A DNA stretch of 64,000 bases from assembly GCF_000374405.1 (NCBI RefSeq), contig NZ_KB894262.1, forward strand, positions 62,001 to 126,000. The letters run 5' to 3'. The stretch's first letter is position 1; every line of letters begins with the position of its first letter. This stretch comes from Riemerella columbina DSM 16469 (GTDB lineage Bacteria; Bacteroidota; Bacteroidia; Flavobacteriales; Weeksellaceae). Position numbers and translations under genes: made by a program. The notes below the pieces were generated by a model. It ran no database searches. It had not been told where the DNA came from and was given only the letters and a program-made list of their open reading frames with translations. Below are positions 44,290-52,795 of the stretch, in pieces.

Positions 44290-45057
44290 TTATAAATCTT
44301 TTTTTCTAAACTTGATTAAACTAAGTAAAAATGGAATAGCAACCCAAATAATGAGGATAAAAACAGAGGCTAAAATACCATTACCCGTTCCAAAGATTTC
44401 TTTAAATATAGCGCCCGAATATCCTAGCATACTGGAAATATCAAGCTCTAGTTGAACAAAAATTCTGGTTAACCCAATAGGACTTAATGCCGATAAAACC
44501 ACCATTAATTTCTCAATAGGATAGTCCGAAAACTGGAACATCATCATTAATAAAATTCCATCGTAGATAATGTTGAAAAATATCCATATAAAAATGGCAA
44601 TGCCTATTCCTTTGGCTCTGTCTTTACTAGAAATGGCAGCTAACATTGCTAAGGCTACAAAATCTATGGTGAGGAGCGTACCTCCAATGAGTATGGATAA
44701 GCCATATTCTAAGGAAGAATAAATTAAAATCGGTAAACCGCAACCTACTAAGAATGCCAAAACTTGGGAACCGAAAAGTCCAATAAAAATTCCAGTCCAA
44801 ATGACATTTCTATGAATGGGCTGTGTAGATAATAATTCTATAAACTGGCTACTATTATAAATGTAAATTATTGAAAATAATAGACTTAATAACGGAACTA
44901 CAAATAGAATGATATTCAATAAATTCAAATTAGCTTTAGCTTGATTTGCCTCTAGTCCCAATACAGACCAAGAAATAATGAAAAGCAAAGCGGTGTATAC
45001 TAAAATAACTTTATTTTTGAGAATATCGGTAAAAATAAATTGAGCAATTTTAAGCAT
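44290..45057 (-). CDS. nosY: ABC transporter permease NosY
   Basis: 255 residues, six membrane helices (about 12-32, 45-66, 94-116, 130-145, 158-180, 225-245) with ABC-2 permease character (FIELLSTQPIHRNVIWTGIF). In N2O reductase clusters NosY forms the NosFY transporter that works with NosD in maturing the CuZ centre. Overlaps nosF by 8 bp. Last gene of the minus-strand nos run. Confidence 0.9.
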   Translation of the reverse strand: MLKIAQFIFTDILKNKVILVYTALLFIISWSVLGLEANQAKANLNLLNIILFVVPLLSLLFSIIYIYNSSQFIELLSTQPIHRNVIWTGIFIGLFGSQVLAFLVGCGLPILIYSSLEYGLSILIGGTLLTIDFVALAMLAAISSKDRAKGIGIAIFIWIFFNIIYDGILLMMMFQFSDYPIEKLMVVLSALSPIGLTRIFVQLELDISSMLGYSGAIFKEIFGTGNGILASVFILIIWVAIPFLLSLIKFRKKDL

Positions 45058-45763
45058 GTTGAAGTTGTTTTAAAATACTGGTAATGGCTTGAGAGATTTT
45101 TTCTTCTTGCGTTTGAGCTTTTAGGGCTTCTACATCTTGGTGGAACATCACTTTCCCGTCTGATAGAAACACTACCTCGTTGATGATATCGTCCAACTCA
45201 CTTAATAAATGAGAAGTAATGATGATGAGTTTTCCTTTTTTTCTTTCTTTTATGATTTTCTTTTTAAGAATTTCTGATGCCAACGGGTCTAGCCCTGCCG
45301 TAGGTTCATCTAGAATGATGATATTGGGATTAAACATAAAGGCAATCACGGCACTTACCTTTTGAATGGTTCCCCCAGAAAGGCTTCCCATTTTTTTCTG
45401 ATACAAATCTTGGATATGGTATTGCTCGAAAAGTTCCATATCCCGCTCGCCTTTATACGCTCGATTTTTTATAATCATATCCAGCGTTTCTTGTACCGTC
45501 ATATTTTCAGGATATTTTCCAAACTGAGGCATATAGCCAATATCTTCTCGGTAGAGGTAGTCTTCTGCCACATCTTTTTGGTTGACGAAAATATGCCCTG
45601 CATCGATGGTATTGAGTCCTAGAATACTTTTAATTAAAGTCGTTTTACCACAGCCATTCGGTCCGATAAAGGCAATGGATTTGCCTTGTTTGCATTCCAT
45701 ATTAATATCGTGCAATGCGGTAAACTTTCCAAATTTTTTTGTTAAGTGTTGTATAGCAATCAT
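45050..45763 (-). CDS. nosF: ABC transporter ATP-binding protein NosF
   Basis: 237 residues. Walker A GPNGCGKTTLIKSIL near 35, signature LSGGTIQKVSAVIAF near 128, Walker B IIILDEPTAGLDPLASE near 149, switch His in ITSHLLSEL. Partner of NosY and NosD. Start lies 12 bp after nosD. Confidence 0.92.
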   Translation of the reverse strand: MIAIQHLTKKFGKFTALHDINMECKQGKSIAFIGPNGCGKTTLIKSILGLNTIDAGHIFVNQKDVAEDYLYREDIGYMPQFGKYPENMTVQETLDMIIKNRAYKGERDMELFEQYHIQDLYQKKMGSLSGGTIQKVSAVIAFMFNPNIIILDEPTAGLDPLASEILKKKIIKERKKGKLIIITSHLLSELDDIINEVVFLSDGKVMFHQDVEALKAQTQEEKISQAITSILKQLQHA

Positions 45764-45775
45764 AAGTGTATCAAA

Positions 45776-47020
45776 TTAAATCCTATTGGGTTTCATGGCA
45801 GGTTGTTCATCCACAAAAGTGTCGGGAGTAAGGGTGGGCATCAGTTTTTCGGAACGGTTGATAAGTTCCACAAAGAATGTCCCAAACAGTATCATAATCA
45901 TTGGGGTTTGTTCGGCTAATACGGCATAGAGACTTAGCGGATAAAATGGAATATCGCCTATGCCATCTTTATTCAGGTCGTAGCCTTCGTATTTATCCCA
46001 ATAGTTGTGTTTAAAAGTGTTGAGAAATACCGTTCCGCTGGTGCTGACATCAAAGATATTATCTATAAAATTATTATTAATCATCTTGTTTTCAATGCAA
46101 TTGGCATTGATTTTAAAACCCCAACCATTATTTTTAAATTGATTATCATAGAAGTCTACTTTGGAAGAACCATCCATAAAAACTCCCGTAGAATTATTAC
46201 TAAAGTCATTATGGCTTACGGTACTAAAAGTTAAATCTTTCAATAACAAACCATAGATATTGTCGCCCCAGTTGTCTAAAAATCGGTTGTATTTCATCTG
46301 TACATTGCGGCTATACATTACGGCGACTCCCGCTTCATTATTTTTAAAGACATTTCCCGTATACACATTATTATGAGAAAACATAAAGTGAAGTCCGTAG
46401 CGTTTATTTTTCTGAGATTTATTTTTGTACACAAAAGTATTATTGGCTTTTTCTAGATAGATGCCGTCTTTATGCCCTTCTATAAAGTTGTTTTTAATCC
46501 AAATATCCGAGCTAGACCATACATGGATGCCATCGCCAATCAGTTCTTGGGAAGTTCCTCGATTGGTGGTAATGCGGTTGTTTTGGATTAAACATTGGTA
46601 ACCCCTCTGAATGGTAATTCCGAAATAATTATTATCAAAAATATTATTTTTAATCGTTGAAAAATGACTATCATAGAGGCGTACAGCACCGATATTCCTT
46701 ATTTCATCTTTACCAGAATTAATGATTTTAAAGCCTTCTAAAGTAATGTGATTTGCTCTGAGGGAAACAATTTCGTGTTTCATTTCGCCATCTAGAATGG
46801 GGCGGTCTATTCCTATCAAAGTAATAGGCTTGTCAAGGTTAATATTGCCTTCTTTGTAATGACCACCATAGACCAAAATGGTATCGCCACTCTGAGCTTT
46901 TTTCAGAGCAGCGTGAATGGTCTTAAATGTTTTATGATGTCCTACCGAATATGTTGTTGCTGGGATATTGAGCGCCATTAAAATTCCTATTCCGCATAAC
47001 CATTGTTTCAATCCAGTCAT
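45776..47020 (-). CDS. nosD: Periplasmic copper-binding/CuZ maturation protein NosD
   Basis: 414 residues. Signal peptide (MTGLKQWLCGIGILMALNIP), then a right-handed beta-helix of pectate-lyase type with repeated NN and ITLEGF, NNYFGI, GDGIHVWSS, FVYKNKSQKNKRYGLHFMFS patterns. A C-terminal helix (ILFGTFFVELINRSEK) follows. NosD delivers or assembles the sulfur/copper CuZ cluster with NosFY. Normal family length. Confidence 0.93.
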   Translation of the reverse strand: MTGLKQWLCGIGILMALNIPATTYSVGHHKTFKTIHAALKKAQSGDTILVYGGHYKEGNINLDKPITLIGIDRPILDGEMKHEIVSLRANHITLEGFKIINSGKDEIRNIGAVRLYDSHFSTIKNNIFDNNYFGITIQRGYQCLIQNNRITTNRGTSQELIGDGIHVWSSSDIWIKNNFIEGHKDGIYLEKANNTFVYKNKSQKNKRYGLHFMFSHNNVYTGNVFKNNEAGVAVMYSRNVQMKYNRFLDNWGDNIYGLLLKDLTFSTVSHNDFSNNSTGVFMDGSSKVDFYDNQFKNNGWGFKINANCIENKMINNNFIDNIFDVSTSGTVFLNTFKHNYWDKYEGYDLNKDGIGDIPFYPLSLYAVLAEQTPMIMILFGTFFVELINRSEKLMPTLTPDTFVDEQPAMKPNRI

Positions 47021-47064
47021 TTTTAGTTGAGTATTGTTTAAATTGATATTAAAATAGATTGGGA

Positions 47065-47481
47065 TTAATTGATAAGTTCAGCATTAAGTTTTTTAGCCTC
47101 GTTGATGGCTTCTTCTTTGTTTTTAAAAGTAGCGATATTCCCATTCATAGGGCTCTTTACTTCCCCGCCAGTTACTTTAGTAGCTTGTTCGATAGGAAAT
47201 AACTCGTGTGTCAAGAAATCAGGGACATAAAGCTGGGCTTGGTCTGCCTTGTCTTGATTTTCATCTACAAAAGATTCCATACAACTCAGGTCATCAAATT
47301 TATAGACTCTTCCTTTAGAGGTAAGGAGTTCGGTGCCATATTTAGGATTTTCAATCATCATTTTGCAATGTGAACATTGGTCTTTTCCAAAATTAATCGG
47401 CTCTACTTCTTTTTTGCCACAAGATACTAAGGCTAATGATAGGGCGCTAATGCCTAATACTTTAGAGATAAGATGTTTCAT
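47065..47481 (-). CDS. nosL: NosL copper chaperone lipoprotein
   Basis: 138 residues. Lipoprotein signal (ISALSLALVSCGKKE, Cys21). Metal site QCSHCKMMIENPKYGTELL near 36 with the C-x2-C-x-M pattern, then KFDDLSCMESF. NosL carries Cu(I) to NosZ. Located 44 bp before nosD. Confidence 0.9.
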   Translation of the reverse strand: MKHLISKVLGISALSLALVSCGKKEVEPINFGKDQCSHCKMMIENPKYGTELLTSKGRVYKFDDLSCMESFVDENQDKADQAQLYVPDFLTHELFPIEQATKVTGGEVKSPMNGNIATFKNKEEAINEAKKLNAELIN

Positions 47482-47485
47482 TGTT

Positions 47486-48058
47486 TTAATGTTTTTTAAA
47501 TTCGTAAATTGATGTTATAAATAATAAAATACCGACACCAAACATAATCCATCCACCAATGTCTGGATAAGAATAGGCTCCAAAATTAAGCAATTGTTTA
47601 AATCCAATAAGTGGGGGTTGGTAGGTCATTCCAGGGACAACTATCGCCGCATTGGGATCTAGGTTGTGTCCATAATCGTATTCCCATAAGTAGAAATCTA
47701 CCATAAATCCAATTCCAAATAATAAGAAAAGAATACAGAATACATAAATCCCTACTTTTTTTCTATACCACGCCACAAAAAAGGCAATGGCAGAAAACAG
47801 TCCAAGTACATAAGGCAATACTTTAAACTCCCAAAAGTCTTCTTGATGGATTTCTTTCATACCGATATAATGGTTTAGCCCATTAATAATTTTGTAATCT
47901 CCAGAAATTTTATTGGTATGAAGAAACATAGACAGCCCCTCTGGATATTGTGGTGCTTCTAAATAGATTGCCCATAAGGGTACAAAATGACACACTAATA
48001 ACCCTAAGCCACAAATGACTAGGATGATGATTGATGTTTTGGATAGTGTACGGTTCAT
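47486..48058 (-). CDS. nos-cluster membrane protein (NosB-like position)
   Basis: 190 residues. Four membrane helices (about 8-28, 82-100, 106-124, 165-184) and a first loop of about 50 residues with MFLHTNKISGDYKIINGLNH. I do not recognise a family from motifs. Its place between nosZ and nosL recalls the nosB slot of clade-II clusters such as that of Wolinella, but no homology is claimed. Start is 4 bp after the nosL ATG region; a strong hairpin separates it from nosZ. Its Trp, His and Tyr content in loops could serve heme or copper binding. Confidence 0.65.
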   Translation of the reverse strand: MNRTLSKTSIIILVICGLGLLVCHFVPLWAIYLEAPQYPEGLSMFLHTNKISGDYKIINGLNHYIGMKEIHQEDFWEFKVLPYVLGLFSAIAFFVAWYRKKVGIYVFCILFLLFGIGFMVDFYLWEYDYGHNLDPNAAIVVPGMTYQPPLIGFKQLLNFGAYSYPDIGGWIMFGVGILLFITSIYEFKKH

Positions 48059-48078
48059 AATATAAAGTGTGATAAAAA

Positions 48079-48122
48079 TATAACGATTCAGAATATTAAA
48101 TTAATATATCTGAATCGTTATA
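48079..48122 (-). terminator. Long hairpin between nosZ and the downstream nos genes
   Basis: ATAACGATTCAGA pairs with TCTGAATCGTTAT (13 bp, 48080-48092 / 48109-48121), with an inner ATATT / AATAT stem. On the minus strand TTTTTATC follows. It may stop most transcripts after nosZ and let a fraction continue, giving more NosZ than accessory proteins. Confidence 0.65.
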
Positions 48123-48131
48123 ACATAGTGA

Positions 48132-50138
48132 TTATTTAGATGTTCCTTGTTTTACAGGACTTTGAGCATTATCTGCTTTGTTGTTTAAGCTATATACCAA
48201 CGGTGTAGAGCTTCCCGCAGGTGATACTCTTACATAGCCTTGCATTTCTTGGTGTAGTGCAGAACAGAAGTCTGTACAATACATTGGCCACATTCCTGCT
48301 TTCTTAGGTACCCATTTGAAGGTGCAAGTTTCTCCAGGCATAATGAGTAATTCTGCATTTTCAGCCCCTTTAATAGCGAAGCCGTGCGGTACATCCCAGT
48401 CTTGCTCTAGGTTAGTAACATGGAAGTAAACTTCATCTCCAACTTTAATTCCTTCGATATTATCTGGAGCAAAGTGAGAGCGAATACAAGTCATATATAC
48501 ATGGACTTTATTACCTTCTCTTACCACTCTAGATTCAGATTCGCCTTTGGTAGCATAAGGGTGTTTATTTTTACTAATATCGTAAAACTTCACTTGTTTA
48601 CCCTCTATCATACTGGCAGGTAAGGCCTGTGCATAGTGTGGCTCTCCAAAGGTTGGGAAGTCTAATAACAACTTCATTTTATCGCCACTAATATCATATA
48701 ACTGTGCAGATTGCGTTAATTCTGGTCCAGTAGGTAAGAATCTATCTTTAGTGATTTTATTATAAGCTACTAGGTATTTACCAAAAGGTTTTTTAGAATC
48801 TCCCCCAGGAATCATAAGGTGTCCTACGGAATAATAAGTTGGTTGTCTATCTAAAACTTTTAGCGTTTTGATATCCCATTTTACCACTTCTGAAGACACA
48901 AAGAATGAAGTATAAGCGTGTCCTTGACCGTCAAATTCGGTGTGTAATGGACCTAAACCTGGTTTTTGAACTTCTCCGTGTAGAGTAGATTCATATTTTA
49001 AGATAGGAACGCCATCGTATTCCCCTGCAAAGTCTTTATTTTCTATTGCTTTTAGCATTTTAGTAAAACTATGCACTGGAACCAAAGCTGCTAATTTACC
49101 AGAACCTACAATATATTCTCCTGTTGGGTCTATATCACAGCCGTGTGGCGATTTTGGTGTCGGCATAAAGTAGCATAAGTCTTTTAGCTCTTTGGAAGAT
49201 AGTACCGTTACCTCTTGCTCCATTTTAGAAGACCCTGTATGGGTTTCTTCATTCCATTTATTGTGGGCATATTGGGTTTTTACTTTTCTACCTTTACCTG
49301 CTTTCACATATTCCTCTGCTTTTTTCCAGTTCAGAGCCATGATAAAGTCTTTATCGTTCTGAGAAGCATTTACCTCTAAAAGTGAGTTAGCTTGTTCAGA
49401 ATTATAGCAAGAAAAGAAGAACCAACCATGGGATTTACCTTTACCAGCGTGTGATAAGTCGAAATTCACCCCTGGTGCTTCTACTTGGAAGGCAAGATTC
49501 ATATCTCCAGTTTTAGGGTCTACTTTAACAAAAGATATCACCCCTTTGAAGTTTTCTTTAAAAGTATTAATAGGAACATCGCCGTTGGCATCATCAGTCG
49601 GTACAGAAAAACGCGTTCCTGCCACTACATATTCCGTATTCTCTGTGATGAATGGTGAAGAGTGGTTCCCTGCAGAGTTTGGTAATTCTAAAATTTCTAC
49701 TGTTTTGAAGGTATTTAAATCTACCCTTGCAATACGCGGGGTATTGTTGGCATTGGCAAAAATCCAGCGTCCATCTACCTCACCATTGGTTTGAGAAATT
49801 TCCAAGTGATGTTGGTCGTCCCAAGGAATAAAGCCATGGGAAGTTTCTAGCATCGGTTTAGTTTCTTCGCTATACCCATAGCCATTTTCTGGATTTACAG
49901 AGAAAATAGGCACTACTTTTAACAGTCTACCACTGGGTAAACCATAAACGCCCATTTGTCCGTTGAATCCACCACTTACAAAGTTGTAAAATTCATCATG
50001 TTTCCCTGGTGCTACATAAACTTTGTCGGCAGCATCTCCAGAGACCATGCTTTCTGCTCCTTTAGGCTTACAACTGTTTAAGGAATACAAACTCCCTAAT
50101 AGTAAGGCAACACTTCCTAATGTTTTTATTGTTTTCAT
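48132..50138 (-). CDS. nosZ: Nitrous-oxide reductase NosZ, Sec/lipoprotein (clade II) form
   Basis: 668 residues. Lipoprotein signal with Cys23 (LGSLYSLNSCKPKG) and no twin-arginine, as in clade-II enzymes. CuZ histidines: DDQHHLEIS near 109, SHGWFF, SPHGCDIDPTGEY near 331, GPLHTEFDGQGHAYTSFFV near 395, VGHLMIPGG, GEPHYAQ. CuA domain at the C-terminus, about 585-630: VPHGFAIKG and WPMYCTDFCSALHQEMQGY with Cys, Cys, His, Met and Trp all present. Reduces N2O to N2 in the periplasm. Co-directional with a cytochrome c 8 bp upstream. Confidence 0.97.
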   Translation of the reverse strand: MKTIKTLGSVALLLGSLYSLNSCKPKGAESMVSGDAADKVYVAPGKHDEFYNFVSGGFNGQMGVYGLPSGRLLKVVPIFSVNPENGYGYSEETKPMLETSHGFIPWDDQHHLEISQTNGEVDGRWIFANANNTPRIARVDLNTFKTVEILELPNSAGNHSSPFITENTEYVVAGTRFSVPTDDANGDVPINTFKENFKGVISFVKVDPKTGDMNLAFQVEAPGVNFDLSHAGKGKSHGWFFFSCYNSEQANSLLEVNASQNDKDFIMALNWKKAEEYVKAGKGRKVKTQYAHNKWNEETHTGSSKMEQEVTVLSSKELKDLCYFMPTPKSPHGCDIDPTGEYIVGSGKLAALVPVHSFTKMLKAIENKDFAGEYDGVPILKYESTLHGEVQKPGLGPLHTEFDGQGHAYTSFFVSSEVVKWDIKTLKVLDRQPTYYSVGHLMIPGGDSKKPFGKYLVAYNKITKDRFLPTGPELTQSAQLYDISGDKMKLLLDFPTFGEPHYAQALPASMIEGKQVKFYDISKNKHPYATKGESESRVVREGNKVHVYMTCIRSHFAPDNIEGIKVGDEVYFHVTNLEQDWDVPHGFAIKGAENAELLIMPGETCTFKWVPKKAGMWPMYCTDFCSALHQEMQGYVRVSPAGSSTPLVYSLNNKADNAQSPVKQGTSK

Positions 50139-50146
50139 CTTTTAAA

Positions 50147-50647
50147 TTATTTTGCTCCGTTAATTTGTCTCATGTATTCTAAAATGCTTCTCGCATCTTT
50201 ATCGTCAAGACCTTGATTAGGCATTCTTACCATACATACTTCTAGCTGTTTTTGAAGTTCAGGGTCTTTATCAATCATTGGATCTGGGTTAGTAATAAAG
50301 TTCATAATCCAATACGGTGTATGTCTATCTGTAATCCCTTTCCAACCTGGACCTACTAATTTTTCATCAGTCATTTTATGGCAAGAGGTACATTTTACTT
50401 CTGCAATTTTCTGTCCTTCTGCTGCCATACTTGCATCAAATGAACTTACATCAACATTAGATTCATCAAATTTTCCTAGTCCTTTGTTAGGATCGTAAGA
50501 ATCATCACTAGCAGTAGCTGTAGTTTCATTAGCCCCCGTTGAAGTTTCTGTTACCGTTACTTCATCATTACCTTGTTTTTGGTCACCACCACAAGATAAA
50601 GCAAATAAAGAAACTAAACTCACTAAAATAACTTTTAACTTTTTCAT
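50147..50647 (-). CDS. Cytochrome c lipoprotein, probable NosZ electron donor
   Basis: 166 residues. Lipobox FALSCGGDQ (Cys19), acidic/Thr-rich linker, one heme c motif CTSCHKM near 93 and a Met ligand in VRMPNQGLDD near 138. WKGITDRHTPYWIMNFI is typical of small class I cytochromes. It sits 8 bp before nosZ in the same operon, so it likely feeds electrons to NosZ. Start follows the shared operator region. Confidence 0.93.
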   Translation of the reverse strand: MKKLKVILVSLVSLFALSCGGDQKQGNDEVTVTETSTGANETTATASDDSYDPNKGLGKFDESNVDVSSFDASMAAEGQKIAEVKCTSCHKMTDEKLVGPGWKGITDRHTPYWIMNFITNPDPMIDKDPELQKQLEVCMVRMPNQGLDDKDARSILEYMRQINGAK

Positions 50648-50679
50648 TTTAATTTATTTTTAATTGTATTTTTCTGATA

Positions 50680-50687
50680 CAAAATTA
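50680..50687 (-). promoter_or_regulatory. -7 box of the cytochrome c-nosZ operon
   Basis: Minus-strand TAATTTTG matches TAnnTTTG; the expected start, about 5 nt on, is near 50675. The palindrome at 50710-50725 would then be centred at about -42. Confidence 0.45.
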
Positions 50688-50709
50688 GGCTATATACGTA
50701 GATAATATG

Positions 50710-50725
50710 TATGACTAGGGTCATA
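50710..50725. promoter_or_regulatory. Perfect TATGAC-N4-GTCATA palindrome, candidate CRP/FNR-family operator
   Basis: 16-nt perfect inverted repeat with a TAGG core gap between divergent cytochrome c genes. Crp/Fnr family half-sites contain TGA spaced by 4 nt between halves. The Crp/Fnr gene at 52796 has the recognition helix RIETVIRTIKK with the Glu and Arg that contact TGA. Centre near -42 relative to the leftward start (about 50675). For the rightward gene, GAATTTTG at 50747-50754 would start near 50759, again about -42. These positions fit class II activation in both directions. Confidence 0.65.
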
Positions 50726-50781
50726 ATAAACTTATTTTTATTTTGAGAATTTTGCATTAATAAAATGAAAAATTAAGTGTT

Positions 50782-51171
50782 ATGAAAAAACTAATCTTAT
50801 GTTGTTTAGTCGGAGCATCGTTACTATCGTGCTCTAAAAAAGAAGTAGTAGACCCTGAAAAAGAAAGTAATGTTATGCTAGAAGAACCAAAGGTTACTGA
50901 AGAAAGTGTAGGGGAGGAAAAACCAGAAGGTTTAGCCCTTATAGAAGGTGCTGATTGTTTAGGTTGTCATAAAATAGATTCTAAATTGGTAGGACCATCT
51001 TATCAAGAAATTGCGGATCGATATACGGAAGCCGACCTAGATCAGCTGGCTAAGAAAATTATAGCGGGAGGTAAAGGCTCTTGGGGCGAAGTTCCTATGA
51101 CGCCCCATTCTGGAATGAGTGAGGAAACGGCGCAAAAGATGGTAAAATATATTCTCAGTCTTAAACAATAA
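50782..51171 (+). CDS. Cytochrome c lipoprotein, divergent from nosZ operon
   Basis: 129 residues. Lipobox LVGASLLSCSKKE, Glu/Pro-rich linker, heme motif CLGCHKI near 60 and Met ligand in EVPMTPHSGM near 110. KLVGPSYQEIADRY is the family signature of small cytochrome c552/c551 types. Shares the control region with the nosZ operon and so probably works in the same respiratory chain. Confidence 0.93.
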   Translation: MKKLILCCLVGASLLSCSKKEVVDPEKESNVMLEEPKVTEESVGEEKPEGLALIEGADCLGCHKIDSKLVGPSYQEIADRYTEADLDQLAKKIIAGGKGSWGEVPMTPHSGMSEETAQKMVKYILSLKQ

Positions 51172-51181
51172 AAAAAGATTT

Positions 51182-51556
51182 ATGAAAAAAGTCATATGGG
51201 GCATCATAATTACTGCTGGGCTTACGTGCGTGGCTTGTAAAGAATCAAAAAGTGAAGTATCAGAAGGTAGCAGCCCTAGAGAAGCACAAGAAAGTCTCGT
51301 ACAGCCAGAACGGGTCTATACCAATAGTGAAGGTGCGACAATCCATATCGTATATTTTGCTAAAGGCGATGAGGTAGCCGTAAAACTCACCCAAGGTGGT
51401 AAGACTTACGAGCTGATTGCTAAAGGCACTAATGAAAAAGGAAACCCAACTTTTACCAACGAAAATTTAATTTGGGAAATGTTGGAAGATGGACAATCTG
51501 GAAAACTATCTCAGCCCAACCAAAAACCCATTATCTATAAAGAAGAGCGAAGATAA
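51182..51556 (+). CDS. Small lipoprotein, MliC-like
   Basis: 124 residues. Lipoprotein signal (GLTCVACKESK), then VYTNSEGATIHIVYF, VAVKLTQGGKTYELIAKGT, ENLIWEMLEDGQSGKL. This is the beta-barrel outline of MliC, the membrane-bound C-type lysozyme inhibitor. The cysteine pair of some MliC proteins is absent. Gap of 10 bp from the cytochrome gene suggests co-transcription. Its stop codon is inside the terminator hairpin. Confidence 0.55.
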   Translation: MKKVIWGIIITAGLTCVACKESKSEVSEGSSPREAQESLVQPERVYTNSEGATIHIVYFAKGDEVAVKLTQGGKTYELIAKGTNEKGNPTFTNENLIWEMLEDGQSGKLSQPNQKPIIYKEERR

Positions 51557-51569
51557 TTACTTCGCTCTT
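51543..51569. terminator. Terminator hairpin shared by two convergent coding ends
   Basis: AAGAGCGAAG / CTTCGCTCTT, 10-bp perfect stem, 7-nt loop, T tract to the right. The left arm and loop contain the last codons and stop of the plus-strand lipoprotein. The right arm contains the last codons (KRAK) of the minus-strand gene whose stop is at 51557. Confidence 0.85.
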
Positions 51570-52783
51570 TTTTCTGTTTTTAATCCATAGGCTAATGAGG
51601 CTATGGCTCCTGCCAATCCTACCGAAACCCACCAAAGTACTACTGGAGAAGCCCTCCAATAAATTCCAAATAATGATAATATCCCGATTTGTGCTAAAAC
51701 GGCTTCATTAATTAGGATTAAAATGAGATACAATATAACGCCTATTCTGAAACTTTTCCCTAGTTTGAACTGATCTAAAAGCAAAATGTTTAATATTAAA
51801 AAACTACTAACCCCTACCAATAATACAAGGTGCAAATAGGCAATCACAATGGCTCTAAAGCCAAATACCCAATGGCTAATTTGTGGAATGATAGACAGCT
51901 GCTGAAGTATTACTTTTAATGAAAATGCCAATACCGCGATTAGGAAAATACTTTTGGCAAGGGTATTCCAAGGTTTAGAATAGATTACCCAATGCTTTTT
52001 TGCGATTAGGATAAGCCCAATAACTCCTAATAGTTGCAATATATTACCAATGGCAGACAGTCCGATAATCCAGCCAGAAGTATCCATCCAAATTAGGGAT
52101 AAACCATAGCATAAAATCGTAGACGAAAAAATCAACCAAAACACATGTTTTGAAGTCGTATTGTTGATAGGGACATTGCATTGCTGGAGCCAATTAAAAA
52201 ATAAACCAATACAAGATAAGATAAAAAAGCCATTGTACTGGAAATGCAAATAGAAATAAGTGGATGCCAAATACCAGTTTTGGACGATTTGTCCCGTTAC
52301 TTTCATATAAACCAGCCCAAAAACACCCAATGCAGATAGTCCTGCAAAAGTAAGTCCTCCTAAAAACCACAATTTCGAGGGACTATTAATTTTAGTATAA
52401 TCTCTACAAAATAAAATCAGCATTGCAATTCCAGCCAACAAAGACACCGCAGAGCATATAATGGAACCCCAATAATACCCACCATATATAAAAGATGCTA
52501 ACATACCGTAAGCTCCTATCAGGTTAAGAAGGATTAAAGTATAATAGGGTTGGATTTGTTTCGGCGTTAAATCTTTTTTAATGATATGAACCATTAAAAC
52601 ATACAATGCCGTTGTCACCCAACCATAAAATGCAAAATGCGAATGGGCCTCTTGCAAATGCTTTTGATCTAAAAATGGCAGAGAGAAAATAATTTTATAC
52701 CGCATAATAGCACCAAGAATGGACACAATTAAAAAATTGAATACCGCTATTCTTAGCCCTTGTTTCAACGAAATTTTTATCAT
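51557..52783 (-). CDS. Heme-copper-oxidase subunit I-like membrane protein
   Basis: 408 residues, about 11-12 membrane helices. Conserved-looking His sites: EAHSHFAFYGWVTTALY near 45, FYLHFQYNGFF near 180, and HWVFGFRAIVIAYLHLVLLVG near 302. The arrangement recalls subunit I of cbb3/NorB-type oxidases, but a canonical HW-x-H-x-E or the three-His CuB site is not evident. So it may carry heme only, or be a sensor/assembly factor. It follows the Crp/Fnr gene by 12 bp, thus is its operon partner, and lies beside the nos genes. Confidence 0.7.
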   Translation of the reverse strand: MIKISLKQGLRIAVFNFLIVSILGAIMRYKIIFSLPFLDQKHLQEAHSHFAFYGWVTTALYVLMVHIIKKDLTPKQIQPYYTLILLNLIGAYGMLASFIYGGYYWGSIICSAVSLLAGIAMLILFCRDYTKINSPSKLWFLGGLTFAGLSALGVFGLVYMKVTGQIVQNWYLASTYFYLHFQYNGFFILSCIGLFFNWLQQCNVPINNTTSKHVFWLIFSSTILCYGLSLIWMDTSGWIIGLSAIGNILQLLGVIGLILIAKKHWVIYSKPWNTLAKSIFLIAVLAFSLKVILQQLSIIPQISHWVFGFRAIVIAYLHLVLLVGVSSFLILNILLLDQFKLGKSFRIGVILYLILILINEAVLAQIGILSLFGIYWRASPVVLWWVSVGLAGAIASLAYGLKTEKRAK

Positions 52784-52795
52784 AGTTCCTTAGTT

